Translations under genes and position numbers: made by a program
The notes under the pieces: model-generated
Databases searched by the model: none
What the model was told of the DNA's origin: nothing
What the model saw: the letters and a program-made list of their open reading frames with translations, nothing else
Part shown: in pieces, positions 42,752 through 54,734 of the stretch
How positions within the stretch are numbered: the first letter of the stretch is position 1
Layout of the letters: each line of letters opens with the position of its first letter
DNA from: Bilabrum cf. latius
Lineage: Eukaryota; Bigyra: Bicosoecida; Bigyra; Bicosoecida
Reading direction: 5' to 3'
NCBI GenBank assembly: GCA_965178125.1
Contig: OZ237748.1
Location: forward strand, 310,001-374,000
Length of the DNA: 64,000 bases

Positions 42752-45177
42752 GCATGGCCCGCTGGCTGGAGGGGCATCCTCAAGGGGGCCCTCCCCATCG
42801 GGGCGCAGGGGCAGTACTACGAGCCCATGGCCAAGCAGCAGCAGAGGGACTGGCTGATGCCCGCGCTGCTGGGCTCCCGGAGAGGCACTCGCGGGGAGCT
42901 GGTGCTGCATGCGCACCCCAACGTGCTCCGCGTGCTGCACAGCTTCCTGGGCTCCTCCCAGCTGATGGTGCAATGGGTGCCTGCCTACAACGACCAGCCC
43001 ATGGCGCTGCGGCGCAAGACCACATGGGTGGTCATGGAGCGGTTCCCCACCACGCTCAAGGGGGCCTTCGCGGCTGTCCGGGAGAAGGGGGGGCGCGTGT
43101 CGGGGCGGCAGGTGTGTCTGTGGCTGCTGCAGGTGCTGCGGGCGCTGCAGCACGCCCGGTCCCGCGGGGTGGTGCACCGGGACGTGAAGGCGGACAACGT
43201 GTTTCTGACGGCGGATGGTCGGGCCGTGCTGGGCGACTGGGGCAGCGGGTTGCTGCTGTACACGGGCGGCCTGTCCGTGCAGATCGACCGCACGCTGCAG
43301 GGCCTGGTGAACATCTAGAACGAGGTGCCTGTGCCATCGCAGGGGGCAGGTGTGACGAGTGACCCGATGCCCATCAACGAGGAGGACCCGTCGGCGTTCA
43401 TCCGCGAGGGCCTCAAGGCCGGGCCAGGGGCACCAATGGGAGGATCCGGAGGAAAGGGTGTGACGAGTGGGAGCAAGGCCGCGCCTGCCTCCGCCGGCCC
43501 TGTGCCCGCATCACCGGCGGGAATCCAGGCCCAGTCGCTGTTCCTGGGGAGCGGATCGGGGGCTCATCCAGAGGCGTTCTCGAGGTCTCAGGTGGGCGAG
43601 GGTGGGGCTGGTGTGGCCCAGGGTCCCGAGGTGCATGCCCGCGCACAGGGGGGGCAGCAGGGAGCCAAGGACCCGTGGGGGAGGGTGATGCTGACCGCGG
43701 CGCAGGTGTACGCCTTCAGCGACGCGTGGGCGGCGGGTCGCATGATGTGGGAGAAGCTGGCGGGGCAGGGGCGGGCTGCAGGGGGCGAGGCAGTGACGCT
43801 GGATGGCCTGGCATTCGGGCAGGAGGGTGGGGGCGGCACGTCTCTGCCGATGCTGCCGCCCGAGGCAGGCTGTCCCCCCCAGCTGGAGGCGGTGCTGCGG
43901 GGGCTGCTTTAGGCCCGCCCCCAGGCCCGGCTGCCCCCGGAAGAGGCCATCCGCGCCCTCACGGCGATGCTCTACGGGAAGCACGCAGGGAGTGTGACGA
44001 GTGGTAATGGAGGTGCTGCCGATGGTGCAGATGCGGAGGCAGCTGATGAAGAGGATCCCGCGGGGGCCGGGTCCGTGGACGTGGTGGAGGCGTGGGTGCG
44101 GGAGCAGCGGCTACGGCTGTGCGAGGCCGAGCACCGGCGGGCCCCTCTGTCGCGGGCCGCGCTGGTGGGTCACCGGGCTGCCCTCGAGGCGGAGGCAGGG
44201 GCGGGGCAGGAGCGGGGAGGGGCCCGTGGGGAGGAGGGGGCGGGGCCGGCCAGCGGGGCGGGGGCGGACGATCCAGGGCCCGATGAGTCTGCTGGTGCTG
44301 GTGCTGGTGCTGGTGCTGGTGCTGGTGGGCAGGGCGGGGTCGAGAGCGCGGTCTCGTCTACTCTTGCGGACGAGCTGGTGGAGCAGGCCGTGCTGCGGGC
44401 CGCGGAGCAGCTGGGGCCCGAGGCGGCCGGTGATGGGGCTGGCGGTGTGACGAGTGAGGTGGCCGCTGCGGTGGAGCGGTGGAGGGTCTGTCCATGGGCG
44501 TGGTGGGCGGGCATGCCTTCGAGGGGGAGCTGGCCGAGGCAGTGGGGGCCGGCGTGCTGCAGGACCGCGGGGAGGCCGAGCGGGCCGTGGTGCAGGCGGG
44601 GCCCATGGCCGTGCTGCGGCCCCCGAGCGCGGGCACGCGGGCCATGTTCGGGTGGACCGCGGGCAGCATGCCGGGGCGCGTGCGTCCGCTGGTGGAGGGG
44701 GAGGCCTCGCTGTGGGACAGGCACCTGCGGCGGGAGCTGCTGTCCCGGGAGGATGCCGCGCGGGAGGTGCGCCTGAACGCCGAGTCGCTCCGGAGGACCA
44801 TGCAGTGCTTCGGGCCCGGGACGGGGGCAGCGGCGGATGGGCCAGGTGCAGGTGCAGGTGCAGGTGCAGGCCTGTCTTGGTGCCTCCCGTGGGATGGGCC
44901 CAGGGACAGGAGCTGGGTGCCTGCCTCGCTGTCCGAGACGGGGGCCGGGCCGCAGGAATCGCTGCCGGAGGGATGGAGGGCTGTCACGGACTCTGAAGGG
45001 GGCGTGATCTACGAGCGCGCTGACGGGCATGTGACGAGGATCAAGCCCACGGAGCCGTTCGTGGCATCGGCGGCGCAGGACCCGCTGCCCGACGGGTGGG
45101 AGGAGGGGTCCATGGGGGGCCGTGTGATGTACGTGCACCCCGCATCGGGGAGGATGCAGTTCGATCGACCCACGTGA
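42752..45177 (+). pseudogene. 5'-truncated, frameshifted kinase-WW copy
   Basis: Starts abruptly inside the kinase domain (AAWPAGW...ILKGALPIG) and is almost identical to ANK1 from there: HRDVKADN, DWG, SDAWAAG, with TAG codons at 43316 and 43910 in frame. Unlike ANK1 it continues into a short Gly-Ala repeat and the WW region. Near 44,475 an 8-bp tandem duplication (CGGTGGAG) shifts the frame; the downstream part with two WW motifs (LPEGWRAV, LPDGWEEG) continues in another frame to TGA 45175-45177. It lacks ankyrin exons, the Gly-rich loop and a start, so it is probably inactive. Confidence 0.7.
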
Positions 45178-45618
45178 TGGCATGGTTCGAACTGGGGCTT
45201 CTGAGAGTCTCATCAGGGTATGTGGCTGGATGTGTTTAGTTGGATTTGAAGTTGAACTTGGCCTGGGGCTTGCCTTAGAATGGCAGCTCGGGCCACTGCT
45301 TGCTTGCTGTGACTGACTGTAAACGAATAAATCATGCGCACATTATGGATAATAATTTGGTGTCAAGCCACACATCCATGTTGAGGCAATCCAAATGGAT
45401 ACCCTTCGTGTAAAAGCCATCGTACTCGGTGATAGGGCTGCTTCAGATTGCAGCCAGGCAGGATTTAATTCCAGTTTTGCATCCCCTGGATCCTGTCATT
45501 GCCCGACGACCGACCAACTGCCAGACTGATTTTCACCCATGGCAGCGTCAATAGGGCCTCACCACCAGGTGGTGCTGCTGCATGTTTGTACGGAAAGACC
45601 ACAAAGAATCACTCTCAC

Positions 45619-47708
45619 CGAATAATGCCAGGCATGACTGCATCATGTCCCTGCTGCCGTTCACTCCCGCGACACAGCGGTGGTCAAAGTCGTGCAGCAC
45701 ACACCGTGCGATGGGCTCGAGCGCAAGTCCTGCGAGAGAAACGAGGGATGAACAAAATGGACGAATACGATGGAAGTGCTGGCTCACGCATGGAAAAGAG
45801 TGCCAATTCTCGTGCGAGGACACGCGGCCCCGATCGACTGCCCACACCATCACATGTGGCACCAGCAGCGTCAGACACGTGCGGAGGTGTGCCGACTAAT
45901 AGTCCTCTTTAGCCACCTGCGGATTTCTTCCTCCCAACCGGCTTTGGTCACTCCGCCCAGGTGCCAGGCGCTGACGGTGCCCACCAGCGCACCCCCGCAC
46001 ACGCTCACCCACACGCCCCCCTTGCACAGACCCCCCACGCGGCCGCGCACCAGCTGGCCCGGCTTCACGCTGCCCCATCCCTGCACCCCGCCCAGCGGAA
46101 CCGCCGCGGCGCCAAACCGGCTGGGCCCGCCCTTCCCCTTCCCCTTCTGCTTGCCCTTGGCTGCAGTTCTATCAGATCCGGAGTCCCGCGCGATCTCGTA
46201 CCCTCCCGTCCGGACCTGCAGCACAGCCGTCCCGTCCCCCCTTACACTCGTCACACGGGCACCCAGCAGGTACCCCCCCTCCGTCAGGGGGTTCCCCTGC
46301 CCGTCCGTCCCGTCAGTCGCTGAAAAGGGAAGGAACCCCCGGAGGCCCCTGCCGCCCGACGCACCTGCTCCCGCACCGCCATTCCCTGCACCCTCCCCCG
46401 CCCCGACCCCCAGGTCCACCACCCACCCCTCGTCCTCGGCCGACACCAGCTGCCCCCCCACCGGCGTGCCAGCCTCCACGTACGCCCTCGAGAGCCCCAT
46501 CGCCAGTCGCGCCGGGGCCAAACTGCACGCTACTTCCAAACCGGAAGAACCCCTCGACCCGCTGGCGGCCTGTGCCCTGGCCGCCGCCGCCCCCTCCTCG
46601 TCCCCTCTGGCAGCCAGGAGCGCGGCACGGGCCTCTGCCGCCTGAGCCGCGGCCGCCGACTTGGGCTTGGGAGCGAGCGTGGAGGCCCGGAGCAGCTGCC
46701 CGGGCCGGAAGAATGCCGTGAGCGGGGCGGGGCCGCGTGCATCTGCGCATGGCCTGGACTCATGATCCTCATCCTCGTCCTCTTCGCTTTCATCCTCTTC
46801 TTTCTCATCGTTTGCAGCTTCCACACCCCCCTTGCCCCTGCCCCTGCCCCTGCCCCTGAGCCATCCCCTGACCCTCCTCCTCACCACGGCGCCGCACTCC
46901 TACAGGGTCACCTTGCCCCTGCCCCTACCCCTGCCCCTGAGCCATCCCCTGACCCTCCTCCTCACCACGGCGCCGCACTCCTACAGGGTCACCTTGCCCC
47001 TGCCCCTGCCCCTGAGCCATCCCCTGACCCTCCTCCTCACCACGGCGCCGCACTCCTACAGGGTCGCCCTGCCCGTGATCCCAAAGGGGAGGGACAGCGT
47101 CAGGGATCGGGAGCCTACACTCGTCACACTCGCCAGGACCAGAGTGCCGGGCCGGATGGTCTGCGAGGAGCAAGCAGGGGAGGTCAACGGGGGGAGCGCG
47201 GTGGTCGCGGTACACGGGCAAATTCACAGCGTCAAAAGCATCAGGGCAGAGATGAGCGGTTGTACACTAGTATCTCGCTAGGCGTTGTCTTTCTCTTCCT
47301 CACCTTCGCCTTGAGGACCCACGCCTCCCTGGGTGCCTGCACCCCGGCTCGCCTTGCCACCGACAAGGGGCCCTGGGTCTTCCCCGCCGATGATGACGAT
47401 GATGCAATTGATGCAGCTCCTCTTGCATGGCCTCTGCGGCTTGACTCGGTGCGGGCTTCCATGCCCATGCCTCCGCCACTGCGGCTGCTGTCTGCCTGCT
47501 GCTCGGCTCGGGAGCTGGAATTCGACTTTCGCCTGCCGCTGCCTCTGGAACGGCGCTGCGACTGCTGCTCCTACACTTGGGAGCTTGCATCAGCTCCGGC
47601 AGTCCCGCCGGTTGCTGGCGATGCTGCTGGGCCACTGCCTCCAAACAGCCTGGGAATGTGCTCGAGCGAAGTCGAGGGAGCTGGCTTCTTCGGCTTTGTA
47701 CCGGGCAT
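45619..47708 (-). pseudogene. RRP5: RRP5b: second copy of the RRP5/PDCD11-like 5' half
   Basis: Same structure as the copy at 27,433-29,393: exon 1 47304-47708, exon 2 45871-47160, likely exon 3 45619-45729. Exon 1 has TAG at 47573 where the other copy has CAG, in the context SSQV(Q)EQQSQ. Exon 2 has gained two in-frame 81-bp duplications around the end of the first S1 domain, so the TAG there appears three times. The S1 domains VEAGTPVGGQLVSAE and VKPGQLVRGRV are intact. It is truncated like its sister, so it cannot replace full-length RRP5. Confidence 0.7.
46831..47062 (-). repeat. 81-bp in-frame tandem repeat in RRP5b exon 2
   Basis: Units start at 46831, 46912 and 46993 (the third is 6 bp shorter). 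Each encodes about 27 residues with a TAG before ECGAVVRRRVRGWLRGRG. The sister gene has one unit. Confidence 0.9.
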
Positions 47709-47979
47709 CGGCACCGCCCGAGATAGTCCTCTCGGAAATGATGACTATTGATCCATGGCTGTATAGACTGTTGTTGAAAAGTTGTTGCTTATACTGCTGC
47801 TTGCTGCCAAACTCCAGATGGAGGCTGTGGCCAGTCGAAATCAGCTTGAATAGGCTCCAGAACCAAGTTATGGATATACGGCTCAAATTTACTGCTAGCA
47901 AAGCCAAGCTTTATTAAGTATACTTGCAAGTGATCCTTCGATTACCCGTGGTTCTCACTCAAAATGATGAGTTGCGCCT

Positions 47980-48242
47980 CTGTGCTCCAAAATGGTATTT
48001 TGTCTTTAGTTGCGTGTGCATGGAACATTCCCCATGATCCGGCCTAGATTGTCCATCTTCCAGCCTGCTTGTAGGGCACTGGGTCTTATTGTGATATCAG
48101 TTTGAGATGTAAGATAGTGTTAATTTACATTTTGCTACTTGTACAACTCGTAGAGTCTGATACCGCTCCGTAGCAGCTGTTGTTACAGTGTGTATCCTGG
48201 CAACCTAAGGTGCGCTGTGATGTCCTCGTGGATTCGATCCAC
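47980..48242 (+). promoter_or_regulatory. Class A upstream region of ANK5
   Basis: Nearly the same as the ANK3 upstream region: GGTATTTTGTCTTTAGTTGC, GAACATTCCCCATGATCCGG, then GATATCAGTTTGAGATGTAA and GAGTCTGATACCGCTCCGTA. Confidence 0.5.
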
Positions 48243-51200
48243 ATGAGTCTGCTTCACGCGATACATAAATTACTTACATTAATTTTGAAGCTTCTCAGGG
48301 GAGACGCGCTTCGATTAGCAGCCCAAAATGGCAAGGTGGACGACCTGAGGGCTTGCCTGGATTCGGGAACGGACATCGAATCCAAAGATAGCGTGAGATT
48401 GAGTACTAATTGTCGAGCTGATAGATTCCTTCTTGAGTGAAAATAAGTGTGAAGAGCGGAAGGTCCACGTACAGGCGGTTTTGTAGCTCACCAGTGATGG
48501 GATGACGGCGATCCACCATTTGAGACCTGTTGCACGCCATCGATTCATCGGCGAGCCAGATTAGGGGGCGAGTCGGGGGAGCTTATTTGATTCAGGTGCA
48601 ATGGTGTGCGTACATGACAGTGGCATGCGCCGCTTCTTCTGCTTGCACTCCGCCCCCGCCACCAGGTTGCTCCCTTCCCTCGGGGTCTGCTTGCCATCCA
48701 CGGCTAACTTCCAACGGTTTCATCTTTCTTTGGTGCATCGCAGGCTGGTAGGACAGCTGCATACTGGGCTGCGTGCAATGGCAAGACGGCTTGCCTGAAG
48801 CTGCTCATCGAGAGGGGCGCCAACGTTAACGCTGCCGACAACGTGAGAGAGAGAGGGGCTGCCTGGCCAACAGGGCGGGTTGTAGGCGATACTTGGGATA
48901 TTCAAGTTGGCTTGAGAGTTTATCATACTGTTTTTACCCGTTCAAGTGGCTGACACGACATCTAGCTAGCTCCCCGTCGATCGAGCCGGGCCCCCGAGCA
49001 AGTGCTCCCCGGTGGTGACTGACAAGGTCTCAACAGGAGGCGCGATTTATCCTTTCTTTCTTGTGAATGCGGTCGATTGCATGTTTTTTGTTGTTGACAT
49101 TATATGTCTGCAAGTATTGGTTCGAGGTTGTATGGCAATCGTTCAGCCCCGCCCGGCTGGCCCACCTGGCTCCCGTGCTGGGTGCGGCAGGTGAGTGGTG
49201 GCTTGCAGGCTGCGGATTCACCCGAGTTGTGTCTGGGATTTCAAGGCGAATGCCAATGAATTGGTTGAATTTGTGTATTTCCTCTGTTTAAGGTTGGTTG
49301 TCGATTGATGGGAGCTCCCCGGGGGAGGCCAGGATTGGCCTGTGTGACGAGCATGCAGCTCGATCCTTATTGCCTGGCATGCGCCTCCGATGGGCGGAGT
49401 CAAATGAGTTTGCACCGATCAGCACATTCATAGTATGCCATAGATGTGATTAATTTGAGTCACTTGCCTTTCAGGACGTGTACAGCCGGCGAGGCGGCCG
49501 CTGCCTGTCACCCCAGAGGGCCCCTCGGCTATCGCAGCCCACAGGCGGAATCAGAGGCCGGGACCGGTCCCTGTCGTGATGGAATGGTTTGATAGGAAGA
49601 TTGGTGTATGTTTGGATGGGTTTTGATTTTAATGATTTTGTCCCCCGAGCGGGAATCGATCCGGGGACTGCGCTTCTAGGGCCCAGAGCGACTCCCACCG
49701 GTCCGTCCCAAAGCCCTCCCACACCCCCATCACCCGCCCCATGCCCACACACATCCACACCCACACCCACCCAAGCACACCCCCTGCTCCCCCCCACCCC
49801 CTGTCTCCCATCCCCCCACCGCAGGATGGCCGCACACCCGTTCATGCGGCATCCGCGAATGGGCACGATGACTGTCTTCGATTGCTGGTTAAAAATGGGG
49901 GGGACGCGAATGCGGTGGATAAGGTGAGAGAGAGAGACATATGTTGAGGGAGAGGTTGGTCTTGTGTGTGTGTGCTTGTGTGTTGGATGGGTGTGTGTGT
50001 CTGTCCGGCTTGGGATTGCCCGCTCCCGGGTCCGAGACCCGCTGGCAGGTCCCTTCGCGGTGCTCCCGCTGCGTTGACGGATTGGGGCTGGACACTAGTG
50101 CGTGTTTCTCGGGCTGTAGGCATGGTATGGTATCATGGTTTGGACCCATCGGCGTGATTTTGGGAGCGCAACCCTGCGATCGGATTCGACTCCGGATCCG
50201 AACGGTCGCATCGGATCGCCGATCGGGAGCTATTGGTCGCAATGACAAGGTTCGGAGAGCTTTATTCTTGTAAAAATGTGCATGATTCTCTATGTTAGGT
50301 CGGGCATCGACGGATTGGCCCGTTCCAGAAGATGCAACTTCACTCGCCTGGTCAAGCCTTGACTGGTGCTCGATGGTCCATTCGATTCTCAAGTGGAGAG
50401 CGTTTGGCTCAATTAGCGGATTTGATAGTTTTCATTGTTGTGTAATATATCCTTTTTGCATGTTGTTGGAGGCGGGGGGTCATATGCAGCCGATATGATC
50501 CTCCTTCTGTGGTTGCTGGCAAGAACAGTGGCCGTCCATGAGCGTGTGTTGGGCTATGGAGCGATGCCAGATGCACTATTTAGATTGATTGTTCGGCGAT
50601 TTTGTTGATTCGAACTTGTTTGGGCCAGATTGATGGTGCATTTGATGCTTAAAGGGCCTTAGACTGTGTGTCTGAACGGCTCTGTCCGGTTCCTTCTGGC
50701 GAAGCTTCGCTGCCATCGGATCACCCAAGTCTTGGGATTTTGGGCTGCTTTGCCAGTGGAAATCAATTTGCTTGGTTGGTTTGTATGTGGATCCTGTATC
50801 AAATTACTTTGTGTGCGTGGAGCTTGCTGACAGTGCAACTGGATGCTGTATGATCAGTTTTCTGCAGTCGTTTGAGCACGGCACGTGAACGCTGTGGATG
50901 CAGCTCCTCTTAATCGGCACTGCCTAGTCTGGAGCCGCAGTGGATTCAAAGCAATGTATATGTTTGGTTGGATTGCCGCTAGTGGTGGTGTGGTAGCCCA
51001 CCTGGCGCGGCCTCTCGGAATCAGCTCGCTGCTCCGGGACCGCTGCCGCACCACGCCTTGCACATCGGTGGATTATGTGTTTCATGGATTCAAACTCTGA
51101 AAGATCGATCGGCCGGGCAATTGCCTGAGATATTCCATCTTGGCTCATGACCTTACAGAACCCTCCGATTCAACCGCAGTGGGGAGACACTCCCCTTCAC

Positions 51201-53999
51201 TTGGCAGCATCCTGTGGCAAGACGGCCTGCGCCACCATCCTCATGGAGGCAGGGGCCCGCAGGGACATCAAGAACAACGTGAGCTTCCTCAGATGCACCG
51301 CAATAGCACTTGATTCCCAAATGTCTATCAAGCTATCCAAGGGATCGAAGAACCCTCCCACCCACGAATCCACCCCCCGTGCATCTTTGATCCCATGACC
51401 ACTCCTCTCTCCCTCACTTCCTTTGATCGAGCAGGATGGCAAGACTCCCGCCGAATATGCACACTCCAATGGCAAGTCCGAGACAGCTGCCGCCATTCGG
51501 TCGTTCACTCGGAGCTCCCCTCCCATCGGTGCAGGTGCCTCTGGCGGGGCATCCAGAAGTGAGCTGGCTCGTGTGAAGCAGCAGCTGAGGGAGCGTGATG
51601 CCCAGGTGCAGGCCATGTAGCAGCAGCTGAGGGAGCGCGATGCCCAGGTGCAGGCCAAGGACCAGCAGCTGAGGGAGCGCGATGCCCAGGTGCAGGCCAT
51701 GTAGCAGCAGCTGAGGGAGCGCGATGCCTAGGTGCAGGCCAAGGACCAGCAGCTGAGGGAGCGCGATGCCCAGGTGCAGGCCAAGGACTTGCATCTAAGG
51801 CAGCACTAGCAGCAGATCCATGCCCTCACCCATCGGACCCCACTCGGGGAGGCATGTCACGCGCTGGCCGCCGATGTGGATGCTGGGCTACTGCCGAGTC
51901 CGGTGGAGGGCGCGGGGGACGATCCTGCGGCCATCGGGGCGGCGCTGCGGGCCCGGCTGGGGCTGGGCGAGGGGGCGGCGGGCGAGGCCGTGTGGAGGCA
52001 GCTGGCTCTGTGCATGGGCCGGCACCGGGCTGCGCTGCAGGACCTGGAGCTGGGGGCCGTGGCGGGCGGGGACTGGTTCGGGCATCTGCACGGGCGGCTG
52101 CAGTACGCCTCAGGGGGGGGCGGCTGTCTGGATCTCGGGACGGTGCTGCCGCCCGAGGAGCTGGAGACTGGGCTCATCGGCGGGCGAGGTCGAGTGATAG
52201 AGGCAGGGCCGGGCAAGCGGCGCCCCGGCCGCGCGTCTGTCTTTGCTGCCGGCCAGCTGCCCGACTCTGCCTCGATGGCCGCGATCGAGGCCGGGCGCAT
52301 CCCTCCGCTGAACCTGCCGGCGGGCAAGGAGGGGGCAAGTCAAGGAGTCAACGGCTTCGTGTTCGCGGTGGAGGTGGCACGGCGGGGGGCGAGGGGTGCT
52401 GGCGGGGCAGGGGCAGAGGGAGGGGATGGGTCTGGGAGTCGATCGCCCGTGCGGCTGGCCCTGAAAGGGCTGCTTCCTCTGGCACCCGACAGATCTGGGT
52501 ACTCAAAGCAGATGATCGGGACCCAACGAGAAGAGTGGAGGGTGCCTCAGGTGGTGGGCGGGCACAGGAACATCGTGCCCGTTAGACACGCGTTCTTCGG
52601 CTCTGCCATGCTAGTCGTCCCCTGGATCGGTGACTACCTGCAGCTGGCAGCGGTTGCACGCCGCACCACCTGGCTGGCCATGCCCCTGTACCCCACTAGC
52701 CTCGAGTCATCCGTGAAGGCAATGCCGTGCACGGGACCCAGGGAGGCGGCGCTGTGGCTGCTGCAGGCACTCGAGGCGATCCAGCATACGCTGAGGATGG
52801 GGGCGGTGCACCGGGACATCAAGGCGGACAACTTCTTCCTGGCCGGGGATGGTCGGTTGGTGCTGGGCGATTTCGGGGCGGGCTGTCTGCTCTTCCATGG
52901 GGGCAGGGCAGCCGAGCTGGAGGTGGAGTTCCAGGAGAGGCAGCGGCAGCAGGCGCAGGAGCACGCGGCCGCCATGGGTGCAGGTGCAGGTGCAGCTGAT
53001 CCCGAGATGGGGGCAGCAGGTGCAGCAGCAGGGGGCGATGAAGAGGAAGAAGAGGAGGAGGAGGAGGAGGAAGCAGGTGAGGTGCAGATCGTGCCTGGCG
53101 AGGCATTCGAGCAGGCAGGGGAAGGATCCGAAAGAACTCGATTCATGCTTCGCGACATCAACGAAGGTGGTGCGGGCGACAGTCGATCTCCTGAGCTGAT
53201 GGCCATGGGCAAGCTGAAGGTCACCAAGGACTCGAGAGGCAAGCCGCTCGAGACACTGGCCCAGGCCTACGAGATGTCCGATGCGTGGGCCGCGGCCAAG
53301 ACCGTGTGGGGGCTGCTGGCGCAAGGGGATGCGGCTGCGTCTGCCCTCCCCGGCAACGACAGGCTGTACAAGGACTCTGCCATCCCGAGGCTGCCCCAGG
53401 CCGGCAGGGAGCTGGAGGCCATCCTGAGGGGGCTGCTGCAGTCGCTGCCCAGCAAGCGGCTGCGGCCCGAGAGCGCCATGGCCGCCCTGCGAGCCCTGCT
53501 GTACGGGCCCGGGAGCTGGGAGCAGGTGCAGCGGGCGGCTGGAGAGGGTGAGGCTGCTAGCGGTGGGATAATGGGCGGGTCCAGCGGGGGCAGTACTGGG
53601 GCTGCTTCGGGGGCGGGAGCGGGGGATGCTGCATCGGCGACAGCAGCGGGTGCTGGAGCGGGTGGGTCTGGGCTGGTGGAGCTGGTCCGGGGCCAGCTGT
53701 GGGAGTGCGCGGCTGTGGATGCGGGGCGCAGGGGGGTGGAGGGCGTGCCTGCTGCTGGATTGTGCTGGGGCCTGGCGGGGCCTGCTCCCATGGTGCGGCT
53801 GCCGATCGGGGAGGAGGCGTATGGTGCGTTCGGGTGGGGCGAGCGGCGGTGTGTCCCAGGAGAGGCGAGCCTGTGGGACCGGTTCCTGCGGCGGGAGGTG
53901 CTGCTGCGGGGGGGCGGGCCGGATGGGTCTGCGGCTTGCATGGCCAAGGACTGCAGGGAGCTGGTGGAGGCGGTGAGGAGGTTCGGGCAAGGAGAGTGA
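48243..53999 (+). CDS. ANK5: ankyrin-coiled coil-protein kinase gene, 5 exons, about 1,003 aa
   Basis: Exons: 48243-48392, 48744-48842, 49825-49923, 51180-51278, 51435-53999. Four ankyrin units lead into an 854-codon last exon: coiled coil of RERDAQVQA units (TAG codons at 51618, 51702, 51729 and 51807), then a kinase domain with no internal TAG: GVNGFVFAVE, LALKGLLP, HRDIKADN at residues 608-615, DFG at 628-630, an acidic Glu-rich insert, and SDAWAAAKTVW at 764-774. This is the best-preserved kinase copy: all catalytic residues are present and the frame is continuous to TGA 53997. It is the duplicate partner of ANK3; the coiled coil shows TAG at 51729 where neighbouring units have CAG. Probable serine/threonine-type kinase; target unknown. 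Confidence 0.75.
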
Positions 54000-54150
54000 T
54001 GGGAGCTGGTGGAGGCGGTGAGGAGGTTCGGGCAAGGAGAGTGATGGGAGCTGGTGGAGGCGGTGAGGAGGTTCGGGCAAGGAGAGTGATGGGAGCTGGT
54101 GGAGGCGGTGAGGAGGTTCGGGCAAGGAGAGTGATGGGAGCTGGTGGAGG
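53956..54150 (+). repeat. 45-bp minisatellite at the ANK5 stop codon
   Basis: Just over four copies of the same unit as at 37,366, each ending in the in-frame TGA. Confidence 0.95.
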
Positions 54151-54454
54151 TAATGAGGGGCTTTTCCGTCGTCGCCGAGCTGCAGAAATGGAGGCTACTG
54201 GAAAAATAGGCCTGGATGTGTTTGATCATGAAATTTGAAACCGGGCCTGGAGCTTGCCTTGGAATGGCAGCTGGGGCCACTGCTTGCTAGCTGTGACTGA
54301 CTTCATACGGATGAATTCAAATGGATCAAGTTGACTGCATCGTTGGCGCATAGCACAATATTTGTTGTCCAACCAAAGAAATGTAGGCAACACCCTTCGA
54401 TTGTGATGGATACCATTGTTTATATGGTAGTTATTATAGTGACATAGTAAAAAC

Positions 54455-54734
54455 GACAATTTCATCTACATGGACTGCGGCAGAGGCCCATACGTGATCC
54501 TGGCGCCTCGCCTGGCCTGCGCGGCGCCAAAACAAGTTCCGCTCACACCAAGGATGTGGTCAGCAACCGCTACAGCCTCTTGGAAGGCACTTGTCTCGCT
54601 GTTGTATCAGATTAATATGTAAGTATCGTTCTCAAGGTATCGGTTGAACTAGTCGAGTCTGATACCGCTCCGTAGTAGCTGTTGTATCCTAGCTACCCAT
54701 GTTGCGTTGAGATATCCTCGTCGATTCGACCCAC
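54455..54734 (+). promoter_or_regulatory. Class B upstream region of ANK6
   Basis: Contains ATTTCATCTACATGGACTGC and GCGCGGCGCCAAAACAAGTT, then a diverged version of the common blocks (GAGTCTGATACCGCTCCGTA retained). Confidence 0.45.
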
